Positions 20,686 through 33,473 of a stretch of DNA of 64,000 nucleotides are shown here, in pieces; within the stretch, counting starts at the first letter, position 1, and each line of letters opens with the position of its first letter. The stretch lies in the NCBI GenBank assembly GCA_037126765.1, contig JBBCBC010000024.1, positions 16,899,554-16,963,553 of the forward strand, written 5' to 3'. The position numbers were made by a program, and so were the translations under genes. The notes below the pieces were generated by a model. The model saw nothing but the letters and a program-made list of their open reading frames with translations. It made no database searches and had not been told where the DNA came from. The stretch is from Stenogyne calaminthoides (Eukaryota > Streptophyta > Magnoliopsida > Lamiales > Lamiaceae).

Positions 20686-23355
20686 TCACTCCTTGGGCTT
20701 GTATCCTTCTGGCATTTCTCTTTGGTCTTGTGGAATGTTGAAAATCTGATAGAGTTTCCATTTGACATCGGTTATGCACTTTCTTGATCGAGTTATCCGT
20801 GATTTGCTCAAGATGTCAAAGTAGAATCTCTCAAATGCCGATCTTCAAATGAGCCATCTGCCTTCTTTTGAGTATGTTAATGATCATACTCTTGGCGAGA
20901 TATCTTTACATTTATAAGCTTGGCTTCATTTTCCGAATACTTGAAAAAGTCCGAAAATTTATTACAGAAACGATTTGAGGAACTCATCATCCGGTGATTC
21001 TTCTTTTGGAACAAGATCAAGGACAAAAGCATCAAGAAGCCATTCACTTCTGATCTTATTCCATTCCTCAAACCTCTTGGCGTGTGCAGCAGTTTTTGGT
21101 ATAATCTCGTCAACTCTTGCTGGCAACAGAGGTTCTGGTGCAGATTTTCCAGTTAATCCTTTCTTAGCCCTTGATTTGAACTTACGTTTCAACCCTTACG
21201 CTTGTGCGATTTTTTCATCCTTCTTTCTTCTTCATCTCATCCGCTCTTTGGACAATTTCTGTTAGCTCCTTATCGGCAGATGTCGACTAGTTTGCCGCTT
21301 GGTAGCTTTCTGTCCGAGTAATCGGTCCAGATTTTGATGTCCCAAAGACCAGCCGACCTTTCTTTCAATTGAGCTTTGTCCATGGGCCTTGTCATCGATG
21401 TGTCGATTTGGTTTCTCGATCCTTCCCCTTTTTTGGTTTGATCAAAAAGCGCGTTGAGGTGGGAAGTCGAGACCCAAAGTTGATGACAATGCCGATTTAG
21501 ATCATTAGCAGATAGACACGAAGATTGAGTTTCATTCTTGCAATCCGATTCTTTCTTGGCGATTCCATTGTTGCGAGAGAGTGTCCAAATCATTTTGTCA
21601 AATTTCTCTTGATAACTTTCGAGCCTTTTTCTCGATTGAGTTTCATCCAATTGTTTCGACTTGTCATCAACTCGATTTTGTAAGCTCGCAGCTTATGGTG
21701 GACATGGATTGGGAGAACCGATCTCGATTGCTTCTTTTTGTTTGAGATATTTGTCTCGATCGATTAGCACTCCTCAATCTCTTCTTTCGGGAGATCTTTG
21801 AGACTCGATCTCCTCGTTGATCGATGGTGATTTGAGATGTAGAATTTGATCCATCACTTGATCGAGTTCGATTGTTTGTGCCTCCAAATGGTTGGTCGTG
21901 AAATCTGCAAAGACACCGGTTCCACTTTCATCGGCTTGTTTTTCGTCTTTCTTGGCGATCTCGCCTTGTCTTCTTCCGGCGTTCAACTTCACTGGATCGG
22001 AGCTTTCCGCAGTTATAGATATGAGCTCACCGGTGAACCCACTTTGGCGGAGACTTCCTCATATCGAAGTCAAAATCTGCGAACTCATCCGCACCATCTT
22101 TCAACAAGTAAGATAAGATCCGAGAAGCTTTTTAATCGAGATCTCTCGGTGAGGATCTCCATGACTTCTTCTCTTATAGTAGGATGGGCGACCAGGTTGT
22201 GGATACTTCTCATCAATCTCTCGTTCAATTCTTAGTCGACCATTTTTCCGGTGATGGTCTTTCTTTGATCTGGATTTTCTTACGTTGGATGAGATGTGGA
22301 AGCTTGTCTTGAATCGGGTTGTCACGAAGTTCAACTGCCAAACATTATATCTTTTTCGAGTTCATGGCGGTGAACTAGCAATGAATACTCTCAATCATCG
22401 AGTTGAGGTTGAGGAAGCCTTTACTTCTTTTCGGGTTGAGTTACTGTCGGTCGCATAAATTTTTCATTTCATCTTCTAGTCTTTAAGTCGGGGTAAGGTA
22501 TTATGCTTTCTTTGGCCTCTTCTCTCTGGGCCTTCACATTTTTCGTTTCTTTTTTCGTGGAGAACTGTGGATGAAGGCATCTTTGCTCTTTCCTTTCTTG
22601 AAGTGGGCTCCTTGTCATCGTCTGGTGGCCCATAAATAACTCGAAGTTGATGAAGGAAGGCATTGTAGGACTTCAACCCATTCTCGATTCCATTCGAATA
22701 TGATCAACCTTGTTGAGATTCTTTGATTCTCTTTTTCGAAAAGACACACCTGGATTCATTGACTCCAAATTTTTCGTGTTCTTGGAGCAAGATGGCTTTC
22801 AGGAAGCCGTGCCAATTGATGTTCTGAGCTCCATCAATTATTGCTATCATGCTGTACATTTTGACTGATGTGAGAGCATCTGGGCTAAAAGAGATTCCCA
22901 TGATCGTTCTTGATAGTATGTCAAACAACAGTCTGTACTTTCTTTTGAGCATTGGCCTGATGAATCCGGCTGTCTGATGTTTGTCTGCCTCTCTCAAGAG
23001 CTCTTTTCTGATCTCTTCATCCTCATTCTCCTGTAGTGTGCGGTGAGATTAAGCCCTTTTTGCTTGCAGTGATATGCGCATTTTGTCGATCGATTTCTTC
23101 TCCGTTGGTGGCGACATCGGTTAAATCTCACAGCTTCTTCAGATCCACACTCAAATTTCTGCAAGAATTGAAGTGCTTCATCTTTGCATCACCGGATTGC
23201 GTTGAGCAGAGCAATATGTTTCGATCCAATTTCTTGAAATTTGTTCCACTTCCATGGATTCGAATCCTCGAAAACCCAATCGAACTTATCCTCAAATATC
23301 TTACGTTGCGATTCCGCTAATTGCACATGATCTTTCCAAGTCCATGAGTGGCCAT
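20686..23355 (-). pseudogene. ORF3 of element B, heavily broken
   Basis: ATG at 23355 (ATGGCCACTCATG, the same start as G). Recognisable blocks in order: YRLLFDILSRTIMGISFSP and NINWHGFLKAILLQEHEKFG at 22997-22704; IYGPPDDDKEPTSRK at 22676; the block around 22130-22260 equivalent to the PEL domain of G; FDQTKKGEGS near 21440; and a C-terminus YQIFNIPQDQREMPEGYKPK ending in TGA at 20686-20688. Many one- and two-base losses break the frame. Total length about 2.67 kb, against 3.36 kb in C and A. Confidence 0.68.
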
Positions 23356-23630
23356 CTACAGGTGAGATAGACACATTAAATTAAATCATAATCAATATCA
23401 ATCTCATACTGCGGAAAACAAAAGGCAATGAAGCATGAAATCCGTAAAACAATTTTTGAAAACCAATGTTTTTTAACGGAAGGAAAGATTCATCATTAAG
23501 CTTTTAAAGACAATATTACCAGATACAAATTTTCAGAGAAGATTTTGAAACGAAGAGTAAAATTTGAAGTTCTTCAATGAGTGCAATGCAAGTTTGTAAA
23601 GCAGAAAAACTCTGGTAAGGTTTGATGAAT

Positions 23631-23638
23631 CTTATATA
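23631..23638 (-). promoter_or_regulatory. TATA-like box for ORF3, element B
   Basis: TATATAAG on the minus strand, about 276 bp before the ORF3 ATG at 23355, followed by ATTCATCAAACC as in G. It is the strongest TATA match of the four copies. Activity is inferred. Confidence 0.5.
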
Positions 23639-24641
23639 GAGGCGGAGGGTACAATAAGACAAGATTTTGAAGATCAATCGTTTTGAAAAGATTATACTCC
23701 CAGATTAAGCGGTTTTGATCGTGGGGTTGGGAATACGCACGTACGCAAAACTTTTGGATTTAAAAGCACGATCAAGTAGCAGTTAATACATGTACCCCAC
23801 GTCCGCATTAAATGATTTGCAGAGTACACGTCACAAGGATAGTGGGTACAGTAAGAAAAATAAAATCGAATCTGATCCGATAAATAAATAAAGAACAAGA
23901 GTAGAGAGATGCGTATCTGGTTGACTGATGTTGTTATCAGTCAATATTACTTGTCAATGTTGATTCCACTTGTTGATCTTAATCATTCTGCCTAAGCCTT
24001 AAGAAATTTCCCAACTGATCCTTTTAACTGATCTTTTCCAGTTGCATCTGATTTGAAGAAACTTCAGAACCGTTGATCTTTCCTTGTGTACGCGTCGATT
24101 TCCCTTTTTATCCGCCTTGATCGGTTGAAGTTCCCCTTCAACCGATATTTTATTTATAGATCGATATATCCGGATTTATTGGAGTTTCGTGCTCGTGAGA
24201 TCTCTCATCCGATCATGCTTTTGTAAGTAATCGATTTTTGGTTGACCTCGTCGATTTCTTCTTTTTGAGATAAAGCCAATTCTTGGGATAAGTGTTACCT
24301 GAAACTTAGTCTAGAGTAGTAGCTTCTATTCCTAAGTAGGCGTGATTGACATGCGTAAATATCGTGCAATCTTCTCGATATGTCAATCAACCGTAAATTT
24401 ATCCAATTATCGATCGCGTGATTTCTACATTTGTCCTTTTGATCTCGGATAGGCTTCTTGAACCGACAATTGCATTTGCATCCTTGTTTGGCCTCTATAA
24501 ATTGGACCAATGTTTTACACAACATCACCCATTCACCATACTTATCCTTTTTGAAAGAAATATGTATCTTGGTGAACCCTTGTTTCGGTGAGACTTCTAA
24601 AAACACTTTTACACCCTTTTATATGGTTTCATCTTCTCAAA

Positions 24642-24893
24642 TCAACCCTTTGCATCCCTTGTGGCTGTTTTTTCTTCATCATTTGATTTCACATACGATT
24701 CTTTGAAAGCTTCTCTTCCACCAGTATGCGGATCTGGCATTTTGTAACCGAGAAGACACTTCTCTGTACCGTATGCACCTTGTGTGTCTATCTGGATGAT
24801 GTAACTGTAAACCATCGGACTTAGTCGGTATAGAATATCAAACACATGTGCCCATGAGATCGATGACCAACTCTTTGCACACGTGCTCCATTT
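24642..24893 (-). pseudogene. ORF2b: short coding-like segment between pol and ORF3, element B
   Basis: Open for about 84 codons, with MVYSYIIQIDTQGAYGTEKC in the middle and PHTGGREAFKESYVKS later. A similar frame is in A at the same relative place (GAQGAYC, then a stop, then EKCLL). Similarity between the two extends through KWST...W against KWDT...W upstream. I do not recognise the family. It may be a captured host fragment or a remnant of a small element gene. Confidence 0.4.
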
Positions 24894-25545
24894 AATGTTG
24901 GAGAGCCCTACTACTCCTCCTTTTTAGGTTTCTAGGCTTAAGAATCCGATCAAGGCCTCTGTCGCTCCCGGTTTTCTAGATCTTGACCTCTGCTGTGCCT
25001 TGGGATTCTTCTTTAAAGCCTCTCTCACCCCTTGTTAAGTGGGGAAAAATGAGAGTTTAAAATCTCTCTCTTTCCTTCACTTCAGTTAGGATGAGGGTTC
25101 GGGGTTATAGGTTTAGGATTTTTGGTTAACATTTATGTCTTTGACCTCTGGGTCTTCTTGTACTTGTAACTCGTAAATGTAACCTCACCTTTGGGTGTTT
25201 ATCAATGAAAAGTTCATTATTTCATTTTGTTGTGTAATTCCCGCTTTCTTATGCGATTGATAGCTTCTTAATCTCCGAATCTTGCTTGTTGAATATCGGC
25301 TAAAACGAATCACAAAGAAATACTATAACCAACTTGATTTAATCGGATAATCCATTAAAAAGCGAGCATTTTCCTTAAATCGATAAACCTTGAATCGATC
25401 GGTTCCTTTAAACCGATAGACTTTCAATCGATAAACTAAAATCGATCGATTCCTTTGGATCCGTAGTTGTATGTCCGATCGATTTTTGCTTATCGGTCTC
25501 TTGAGATCGATTAAGATACCAAACTCAATGATTCCTCTCGATCCG

Positions 25546-27114
25546 TTAGTCTCTTAACCAAATTGGTTTCGAGAGCATTCCATCAAACATTTTTGGTGCC
25601 ATTTCTCCAAGATCTAGAAGTCCTAGCTCATTGCATAAATCTTTCGATTTGACTAGTGGCTTGGTTAGAATATCACGCCTTCAATATCGGTGTGAATCTT
25701 TTTCCATTCGATATTCTTCTTTTCAACGTGATCTCTTATGAAGTGGTGTCCGACATCTACATGCTTGCATCTTGTATGTAGAATCGATTACGAAAGTGAT
25801 TGCAATAGCACTATTACCGCTGAGAATATAGGTACGTTCTCTAGCTACAATGTTGTAATCCTCAAAGATTCTTGAGCCCGAGCGGGCGATTAGAACAACA
25901 ACTTCCCCGCACCATATATTCGCTTGATTTGTTGATGTCGTTCGATGTCCGCTTTTTGAAAACCACGAGATCAATTTTTTACTTCCTAAGAACCGACAAG
26001 TTCACGAGGTTGATTTTTCGCTCTCTTGCAACCTCCATAATCGAATCGAATACCCACTAAGCTCTAGATTATCATCGATGGGTAGAATAAACCAAGGTTT
26101 ATTGTTCCTTCAGATAAAGAATCCGCTTAGTCGCTTCTAGGTGGTCACCATTGGATTTGCTCGAAATGCACATACACCCTCATATCTCGGTCTCCGGGCA
26201 ATCGTTCGTATAATAAAGATCCAATGAGAGCCCTATATTCCTTTCCGATTTGTTTTAATCTGGATCCATCTTGAATCCAAATCATCATAGGAATTTTGGC
26301 TTCCTTGCTATTTTGAATTCCAAACTTAGCCAAAATATTCCTAGTGTACTTTGCTTGGCAGATGAATATCCCTTCTGAACTTTGTTTAACTTGAAGACCA
26401 AGAAAGTAATTCATCTTCGACCCATCATGGACATCTCGAATTTCCCTTGCATCAATTTGTTTGAATCTTTCACATAGGTTCTTGTTTGGAGATCCAAGAT
26501 GATGTCGCCCACGTAAATCAACCATCGAATATCTTCCCCATCTTCTATTCGAATAAGGTTACATCCCATTGTTCCTTTAGTGAACCCACTTTCGATCAAG
26601 AACCGAGAGAGTGTATCATACCGAACTCATGAACTGTTTTCAACCATAAAGAGCTTTTCTTAAACGATACACTTGGTTGCCCTTTTCAAAGCCTGGAGGT
26701 TGTTCGACATAAACTTCCTCCGCTAGTACCCCGTTTAAGAAAGCACTCTTTACGTCCATCTGATACACAGTGAACCCTCTGTGGGAAGCATAAGCGAAAG
26801 AAATTGCAATGGCTTCAAAAGGCGGCGGCCCATGGTGCAAAGGTCTCATCATAATCAATTCCTTCTGATTGTGAATACCCCTTAGCAACAAGTCTTGCTT
26901 TATTTCTGGTGATAACATTTTTTCTCATCTCTTTGTTCTTGAAGATCCATTTAGTGCCAATTACGTCTTGATGGCATGGTCTGTCTACTAGTTCCCAAAC
27001 TTCATTTCTCTCGAACTGTTCCAGCTCCTCCTGCATGGCTAGAATCCAGTTTGCGTCTTGTAAAGCTTCCTCGATTGTAGTAGGTTCCTTCATAGACAGA
27101 TAACAGCAGTACAT
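25546..27114 (-). pseudogene. Copia reverse transcriptase and RNase H, element B
   Basis: 27114-26815: MQEELEQFERNEVWELVDRP, GTKWIFKNK, ARLVAKGYSQSEGIDYDETF. 26918-26640: MDVKSAFLNGVLAEEVYVEQ. 26599-26145: the catalytic region, where YVDD is changed to YVGD and the frame is lost nearby, then NYFLGLQVKQSSEGIF. RNase H is degraded at 25974-25723. The end of pol is readable (LCNELGLLDLGEM, stop at 25546-25548). Against A, four gaps in about 90 bp here (26490-26550) each fall in CAG, CTG or CGG. Confidence 0.82.
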
Positions 27115-27394
27115 GGCACTTTCACCAATCTGATGTCTAGTTTTGATTTTATCAGACGGGTCTCCAATTATCAGATCAGTTGGATGACTGGTTATCCAGT
27201 CCTTCTCGCTACGATTTAAGCGTCGGTTTTGAGAACATCGTCCGTTTCTGATAAAATCTTATTACTAGTGATTGGGAGTGGTGCAGGGTTATGGTCCACT
27301 TGATAAGAACAAGTCTCAGCTGATGTTGGAATCATCATGTCTTTGAAGTCTGTTAAATGAGAACTTTTCCCCGAACCGGATGGTTCGGTTCTTC

Positions 27395-28891
27395 TTATCT
27401 CGGTGAATCAGCTTTTTCATCGACAGTTAATCGTACCTTAGGATCTGATTGATCTGGTGAATCAGCTAGATCTGGAATGTAAATTGATACAGTTTCTGAT
27501 CCTTTATCCTTGATCGTTATTTCATTTTTCTGAATATCGAGTTTACGGTAGATCGAGTACTTCTTGTTCTGAGGCAGATTTCTCTTGATCAGAAGATGCT
27601 TCATCAAAGGCTACATGGGGTGTTTCTTCCACAACAAGGGTTCGTTTGTTGTAGACCCTGAAGGCTTTGCTAGATGAGGAATACCCTAGAAATATACCCT
27701 CATCAGACTTGGCCTCAAAGGTCTTCAACTGACTTTTCCCATTGTTGTGTATGAAACACTTGCACCCAAAAACATGGAAGTAAGAAACACGAGGTTTTAC
27801 GCCCTTCCACGATTCATAGGGTGTTTTGTAGTGAGCCTTAGTCGAGACTTACGTTACTGCGTATGGCATGCGGTTGATTGATTATACGCCTTGAAACGGT
27901 TTGGTATCGCATGTTTAACATTGATCGAAAGAAACTTCTTTGAGAGTTCATTTCTTCGTTCAAATTCCCATTCTGTTGTGGCGTCCTCGCGAATGTTTCA
28001 TCTTTGATACCAAACTTAGAGCAAAAAAAATCGTAATAAAGGAGTTGAAATTTCGTTTTTATCTCGATCTGATTTTTACTACGTTGACACCCTTCTCATT
28101 TTGTAATCTTCTTAGTAGCTCGGGTATCTTGGTTGTCGTCTCATTCTTCTTATGTAAGAATATAACCCGTAAAAACTTGGAGTAGTCATCCCACGATTAC
28201 GTGAGTGTATTTAAGGCCCATTGAGATCGACCGTAATCGGGTCCAAACAGATCCATATGAAGCAAATTGCAATATTTTTCTGTTTGGATGCTTTCCTTTC
28301 CTTTGAATGAAGCTTTGACTGTTTTTCCCTTCCGACCGCAAAGACATGTCTGATCCTTTGAGAATACTTCATTCGGGAGTCCTTCCACTAGAGACATCCT
28401 TGCTATCTTATTAAGAGTTTTAAAGTTCAGATGGCTCATTCTTTTGTGCCAGAGCCAACTGCTACTTTTGGAACTCTTAACAATCAGGCATGCATTTCTT
28501 GGACAACTGCTCCAATCACCGTAGATCGTCCCTTTTTTTCTTGAACCGATTAGCAAAATCATTGAGTGACTCGATTCTTGATAGTGCATTGATCGATCGA
28601 GAACTCAACACCGAATCCGTTGTCGCAGAATTGTGAAACCGATAATAGGTTGTGCTTTAGACCTTCGACAAACGAGACTCCAGTTACTTGTACATCATCA
28701 TTCTCTAAGGTTCCGAACCCTTTGGTATAACCAAAGTTATCATCACCGAAGAGTACACGCGGGCCTTTCTGTTCTATGTAGGAACTGAGGAGATGTTTGC
28801 TTCCAGTCATGTGCCTTGAACATCCACTATCGATGTACCAGATAGTTGCTTGCACACCTCCTTTGTTGGCCAGACCCACGCGAACCTGCAA
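27395..28891 (-). pseudogene. Copia protease and integrase, element B
   Basis: 28891-28559 has the protease active site WYIDSGCSRHMTG and GLKHNLLSVSQFCDNGF. 28589-28197 has the zinc region LWHKRMSHLNFKTLNKIAR and the integrase start LLHMDLFGPDY. The second Cys pair is altered (TCLCGRKGK for TCAACQKGK). The catalytic core at 27780-28190 is badly broken. 27728-27543 encodes the integrase tail FEAKSDEGIFLGYSSSSKAF. Confidence 0.85.
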
Positions 28892-28896
28892 TCAGA

Positions 28897-31394
28897 TCAG
28901 GTTTTAGGTACCCCTTTTGGATTGGGTCCTGAGGGGTTAGGTTTGGATTTGGGGATCCATACAAACAGAGCACTTCTATGGTGATCAGTCAGATCAGAAG
29001 GCCTGATTTGTCTCCCATACCTGTCAACATAATCATACTTATCCTCATATGCTTTCTGATTTGTATGATTACTTGTGTGAACCTTGGATGACTTGGAAGA
29101 CTTATGATTTAGCTTTTCAGTTTGTCTTCTTTTTATCCAAAGGTGGTTCAAAAAGTCCCTAAATTTACGACTATAGGGGTAGGTACGACTGCTACCATCA
29201 AAAGATTCATATCCTTTTCGCATAGATGGTTTTCGCAGTTTACCTGAAGCATGCTTATTAGGCAGCTGACCTTGATTGGGTCTCGATTAGACTTCCTTTT
29301 GTAGGTTGTCTTTTACGATTCTCGATCTGTTGATCGTTGAGGAGGTTTCTTCGTAAGAACCGGGTTCTTCCGTTGATTCCTCGACCGATGCTTTACCATT
29401 GGGGTCCATTTACATTTCCTTTACGGTTAGGCACTTGCCTTTACCTCAAACTGGTCTCTTACCCCTATTAGATACAAGTTTAGCTTTTGGTGTATCTTTT
29501 TCAGAAGTTCGTCTGATTACACCTTTCTGAGATGAATCAGTCGGGGCTTTTGAGGATGTGGAGGGTTTCTCATAGCCAAGTCCCTCCTTATCAATCTTTA
29601 CTCGAAAATAGGCGTTTATGTCTTTAACAGTTTGAGATGATTTTGAAAAAACATCTATTTTCTTCTTCTGCAGATTGTCCTCGGAGGATTTCGAGACTTT
29701 CATGCATTGAAATAGCTCATCGAATTTTGCTTGCAAGATTTTGAAGTCATCGAACATTTTCTTAATTTCCATCGATCTTTGATCTTTTTCTGATCGAAGC
29801 TTTAACTTCGAGAATTTTGAATTCCTCGGTTATCTTAAGGCGCTTGATCTAAGTTCAGAGGTTTTTCTGAGAACATTTTCTTCAGCAAGCTGATTATTTC
29901 TGATCCTCAGCTTATCATTCTCAGCTTCCACAATAGCATAAGTTTCTACTGCATTGGAGAGATCTTCAAGCAATTGCTCTGAGTAGAGTCAGGTCAATCT
30001 CTCCAAAGGGTGTGCTAATGATAGCGGTGTAGAAGCGAAAGGGGGTTTGGAGGTTACCTCGACTGTCCTCCCCGCCATCAAAGTGTAGTTCATTATCGTC
30101 GGACGAGAATATCAGATCTTCATTTTCGGAGAAGTCGGCTACCTTCTTCGTGTCCGAAGTCTTCTCTGAGGAGTATCCGAGTCCTCGGAGGGTAGATAGA
30201 ATCGTCGATTCTCGACGACGAACCATGGCTCTTACGTCTCTAAACCGTTGCTCTCTTACGCTCCTCTTTTCTTCCCTCTCTTTTCGCGTCCGTGCAGGCG
30301 TCCCGAGCTATAGTGACTTTCTCCAAATCCACTTTCCTTTCCTTCCGTGAATCACTCATTCAGATGACCTGTCGGGTGATTTCCCTTTTCGATAGTAGTC
30401 GAGTTTCTTCTATCCGATTGGTTATCTCTTCCTTCCTTTGTCGACTATCTCTTTCCCTTTCATCTCTGTGATCCCTCCGATCATCGGATCCGGTTCTTCC
30501 GGAGATCTATAGTCGATCTCTGTCTCGCCCTCGGCTATGTTGATAGTCCTTATAAAATCTTCGATACTTACCAAGTTGTATATCGACTTCTCAAGCTTCC
30601 TTGTAAAGTAACGCGATCTGTTTCTGCTGACTTAATATATTTCCAATGGGTTCATTGGACTTTTGTTCGCCATTTGGTTGCCTTTGAAAGCAACAGATTT
30701 TTGAAGTCGAGGTTTCAAAGAGTGCCTCGTCTTCATCGACTTTGACCTCTTTCAATCGGTCGAACTCGTGAGCTTTAAGACTCAAGAACAAGCTACTAGG
30801 TTTCATTCTTGAAATGTCCCGCAATCTTTGATTACCGTGACCTTCATGTCCCACTTCTTGGTGAGAGACCTTAGGATCTTATAGTTGATATCTTTATCAC
30901 ATCATCTCTACTACAAGTTCTCGAAGCTTGTTTATAGACATTGTAATTCTTCCATCGAGTTCGTTGATGGTTTCGTTGGCAATCTTGATTTTTTCGAACT
31001 TCACCGGTTAAACTTTGTAGACGGTACTGTCTTTTATCTCTGCTCATTTCCTCGCAGATCTCAGCCCGGTATCCCACATTGCTTTTCATTTTGAGATACT
31101 TAATCTTCTCTTTGGTGACCTTATCCATTGTCTTCATGATTATATGTCTTGCAATGGTGTCCGTAGTATGCGATTTTCTTTCTTCTTTGTCCATCGTAAC
31201 AAGACTTCCCGGGAGAGTCCGGATCTCCTCCGATTGCAGGATTGTTAGTAAATGATGATGGGTCCTCTTTCGATGACTTCCATCATTCTCGCCAACGATC
31301 GAGCCTAGATGGTTGGACATATATATGGCCCAATCTGCATACTCATCAATAGAGAACTTCGGAGATCATGATACATACCGGATGTGTTATCCAT
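28897..31394 (-). pseudogene. Copia gag, element B
   Basis: ATG at 31394, same start region as A. Capsid-like sequence is broken into several frames (31320-30591: TDTIARHIIMKTMDKVTKEK, SSLFLSLKAHEFDRLKEVKV). A degraded zinc knuckle lies near 30310-30350 (GHY retained). An acidic segment (30226-29966) and a coiled-coil segment (29772-29446) follow. The tail at 29223-28897 ends FVWIPKSKPNPSGPNPKG and a TGA. The protease then starts in another frame. Confidence 0.75.
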
Positions 31395-31496
31395 CTTTGA
31401 GTGATTTTGGAAAATGAATGAGTTTTAAAAAACGGTTTTTCAAGATCAGTTCAGATGACCACAATGACACAGAGTCAGTGGTCGGAAGAACCAACC

Positions 31497-31508
31497 GCTC
31501 TGATACCA
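31497..31508 (-). other. tRNA-Met primer binding site, element B
   Basis: TGGTATCAGAGC on the minus strand, two bases inside the 5' LTR edge. It is complementary to the 3' end of plant initiator tRNA-Met. Confidence 0.92.
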
Positions 31509-31510
31509 CT

Positions 31511-33058
31511 TGTAGGTCCCGAACGGGTAAGTGAGGGTAGAAGTCTAGAGGGGAGGGGTGAATAGACTTCTAAAACTTTTTCGTCGCGGTCGGTGTGAGA
31601 GCAAATAGCCCCGATCAGTCGAGTGAATCGACCGTCCGATAACCAACTTCTCAACGCCCGAAAGGCGATCGGTTCGGTAACTATCAGATTGACTGATGTG
31701 TGCGGAAGCTTAAGTTTTACCCGTGAAAAACCAGTTTGTATAAATCAGATTCCAAGTTTTATCTTTTTAATCAGATGTGAGAAATCAGGTCCGATCAGAT
31801 CAGAAGCTTGGTGTTTATCGATCTTAACTTAGAATGTATGCGCTTTTAATATTGTGCAATGTGAGAACGATTAATCAAAGCAAAGAAAGGCACACAAGAT
31901 TTATAGTGGTTCGACAAACCCAATTCCTACGTCCCACTCTTCCCTTTCACAAGGGGCACCAACTTAACCGACTTAACCGACTTAACCGACTGGACTTAGA
32001 TTAGTGTGTTAGTCCAACACATTACACCAACAGATGTTTTAGGAGTTCTCACTCAACCGATCCCGAAATCAAGATTAGAATCCCCAGATCGAATCTTGCT
32101 AAACAACTTATCCTAACTTGGGGTTTGGGTAAGATTGTTAAGGTTCCAACTATGAAATCTTTCCTTGCGTAAAAGCAGCCTGATAGCTAGATGGAAAGAT
32201 TTCTTGCTAAGAACTTATGGGATGAACACAATACAATATAAAATAAGCTTGTAGTTGCTGTGTTCTTCGTGCGGAAATCTGACTATAGTTTGAGCGTCTT
32301 GATTATGTAGTTTGTCCAAGCATTTCCGTTGTTCACTCTGAAGTGTGATCCCATATTTATAGACCTTGAGATCAAAGAGCCGTTGGAGAGCAATTTGAAT
32401 CTCGTTATATTAGGTAGAGTTGCGTGCTTGATGTGACATGCTTGAGAACGGCATGGTGAAGGTTTTATAATATTTGAGAGAGCAACATCGAATCCCGCGA
32501 TGTATTTCTGTTCATACGTGTCTCTTCCTTATTGGATGAAAGCCTTGCTTTGCGGTGTTGTTCCTCCAACTAAGGTTGGTATTCATCTTGTTCGGATCGC
32601 AGACGTATGATAAGATGAAACATCGGGCTTTTATCTTATGATCGATCCGATCGATCTGGCCGATCGAACCACGATGGAGTCTTCGGGCGCTTTTAGCTTC
32701 AACTGGCCGACTCGGCCGATGTAGGTCTTCCGGGTCTTTATCTTCCGAAGTCATCCGATCTTCGAGTATTAGAGGTTTGTGCTTCATGACTTCGGCCGAA
32801 GTTATCCGACAAGATCGATTCGATCCGATCTTCCGCTCGGTTTAGCGCTACGCTACATATATCGCCTTTCTTCCGATTCTTCAGATTCGACCTTTACATA
32901 TTGAGTTCCCCTCAATATGTGACCTATCTATTACATCGCTTTTCTATACAATTATTATCAATTATAGCAATAATGAAAAACATCATTACCTAATTTCCGA
33001 CCGGGTCCTATTACATGTGATTTTGGAACTTTCATCAAAACTTATAAATTTCCCAACA
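31511..33058 (-). repeat. 5' LTR of element B
   Basis: 1,548 bp, TGTAGGTCCC to TCCCAACA. TATA box on the minus strand at 32355-32361. Hairpin arms AGAAGTCTA and TAGACTTCT flank a loop at the U5 end near 31540-31573, with CCCGAACGGG just outside. Between about 32640 and 32900 it differs from the other LTR mostly by CTG to CCG or CG changes. Confidence 0.92.
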
Positions 33059-33063
33059 CATCC

Positions 33064-33350
33064 CCATAACACCATCATCAATAGTGCTATACAAAGTATC
33101 TTTAGCAATGTAGTCAAGATTGACTAACTTTCTCTCATCGAGAAGTAAGTTGATCATCGACTTTGGAAATTCATCTCCGGGATCATTCCTCTCAAATGTC
33201 GGTGATTCCTGGATTCTACAATAAATTTGAATGGTCCTTCGAAACCACTCTCCACATTCTTTCATGTTTTGAACACAGATGAGCTTGCATTCTTAATCTC
33301 CATAGATCATAGCTCTCAACAGAGAACATATGAAGTTTCTTAGAAGGCAT
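33064..33350 (-). pseudogene. Copia gag, N-terminal part, element C
   Basis: ATG at 33350 begins MPSKKLHMFSVESYDLWRLR, a typical copia gag N-terminus with the Trp of the capsid-like domain. It continues through KSMINLLLDERKLVNLDY and then stops at element B, with CATCC duplicated. The rest is at 18980 and below. 33351-33460 is the leader. Confidence 0.75.
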
Positions 33351-33460
33351 GATGACTGAGCCTTGTAGATATCAGCAAAAAGATCTATTCAGTAGACCAC
33401 CAAAGTCTTTCAGCAAATTAGACTATGGCCACCAAAGCAAGTGGTCAATTTGAACCAATT

Positions 33461-33471
33461 GCTCGATACCA
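33461..33471 (-). other. tRNA-Met primer binding site with one base missing, element C
   Basis: TGGTATCGAGC on the minus strand. The expected site is TGGTATCAGAGC; the A of CAG is missing. It is placed correctly, two bases inside the LTR edge at 33474. Confidence 0.88.
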
Positions 33472-33473
33472 CT

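Larger units (their letters stand above)
23356..25545 (-). other. 2.2-kb spacer between pol and ORF3, element B
   Basis: Contains short repeats with ATCGATCG just past pol (25380-25540), a block matching 50940-51290 of A (24900-25230), the coding-like segment listed as ORF2b, and the TATA-like box. Otherwise no gene is supported. Confidence 0.6.
18981..33058 (-). mobile_element. Element B: complete-structure Ty1/copia element nested in gag of C
   Basis: LTRs at 18981-20479 and 31511-33058, target duplication CATCC at 18976-18980 and 33059-33063, primer site, gag, pol, spacer, ORF3 and polypurine tract, 14.1 kb on the minus strand. It is close to A in LTR and protein sequence. Its coding parts are more broken than those of A, and many breaks fall in CAG/CTG triplets. 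Confidence 0.92.
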
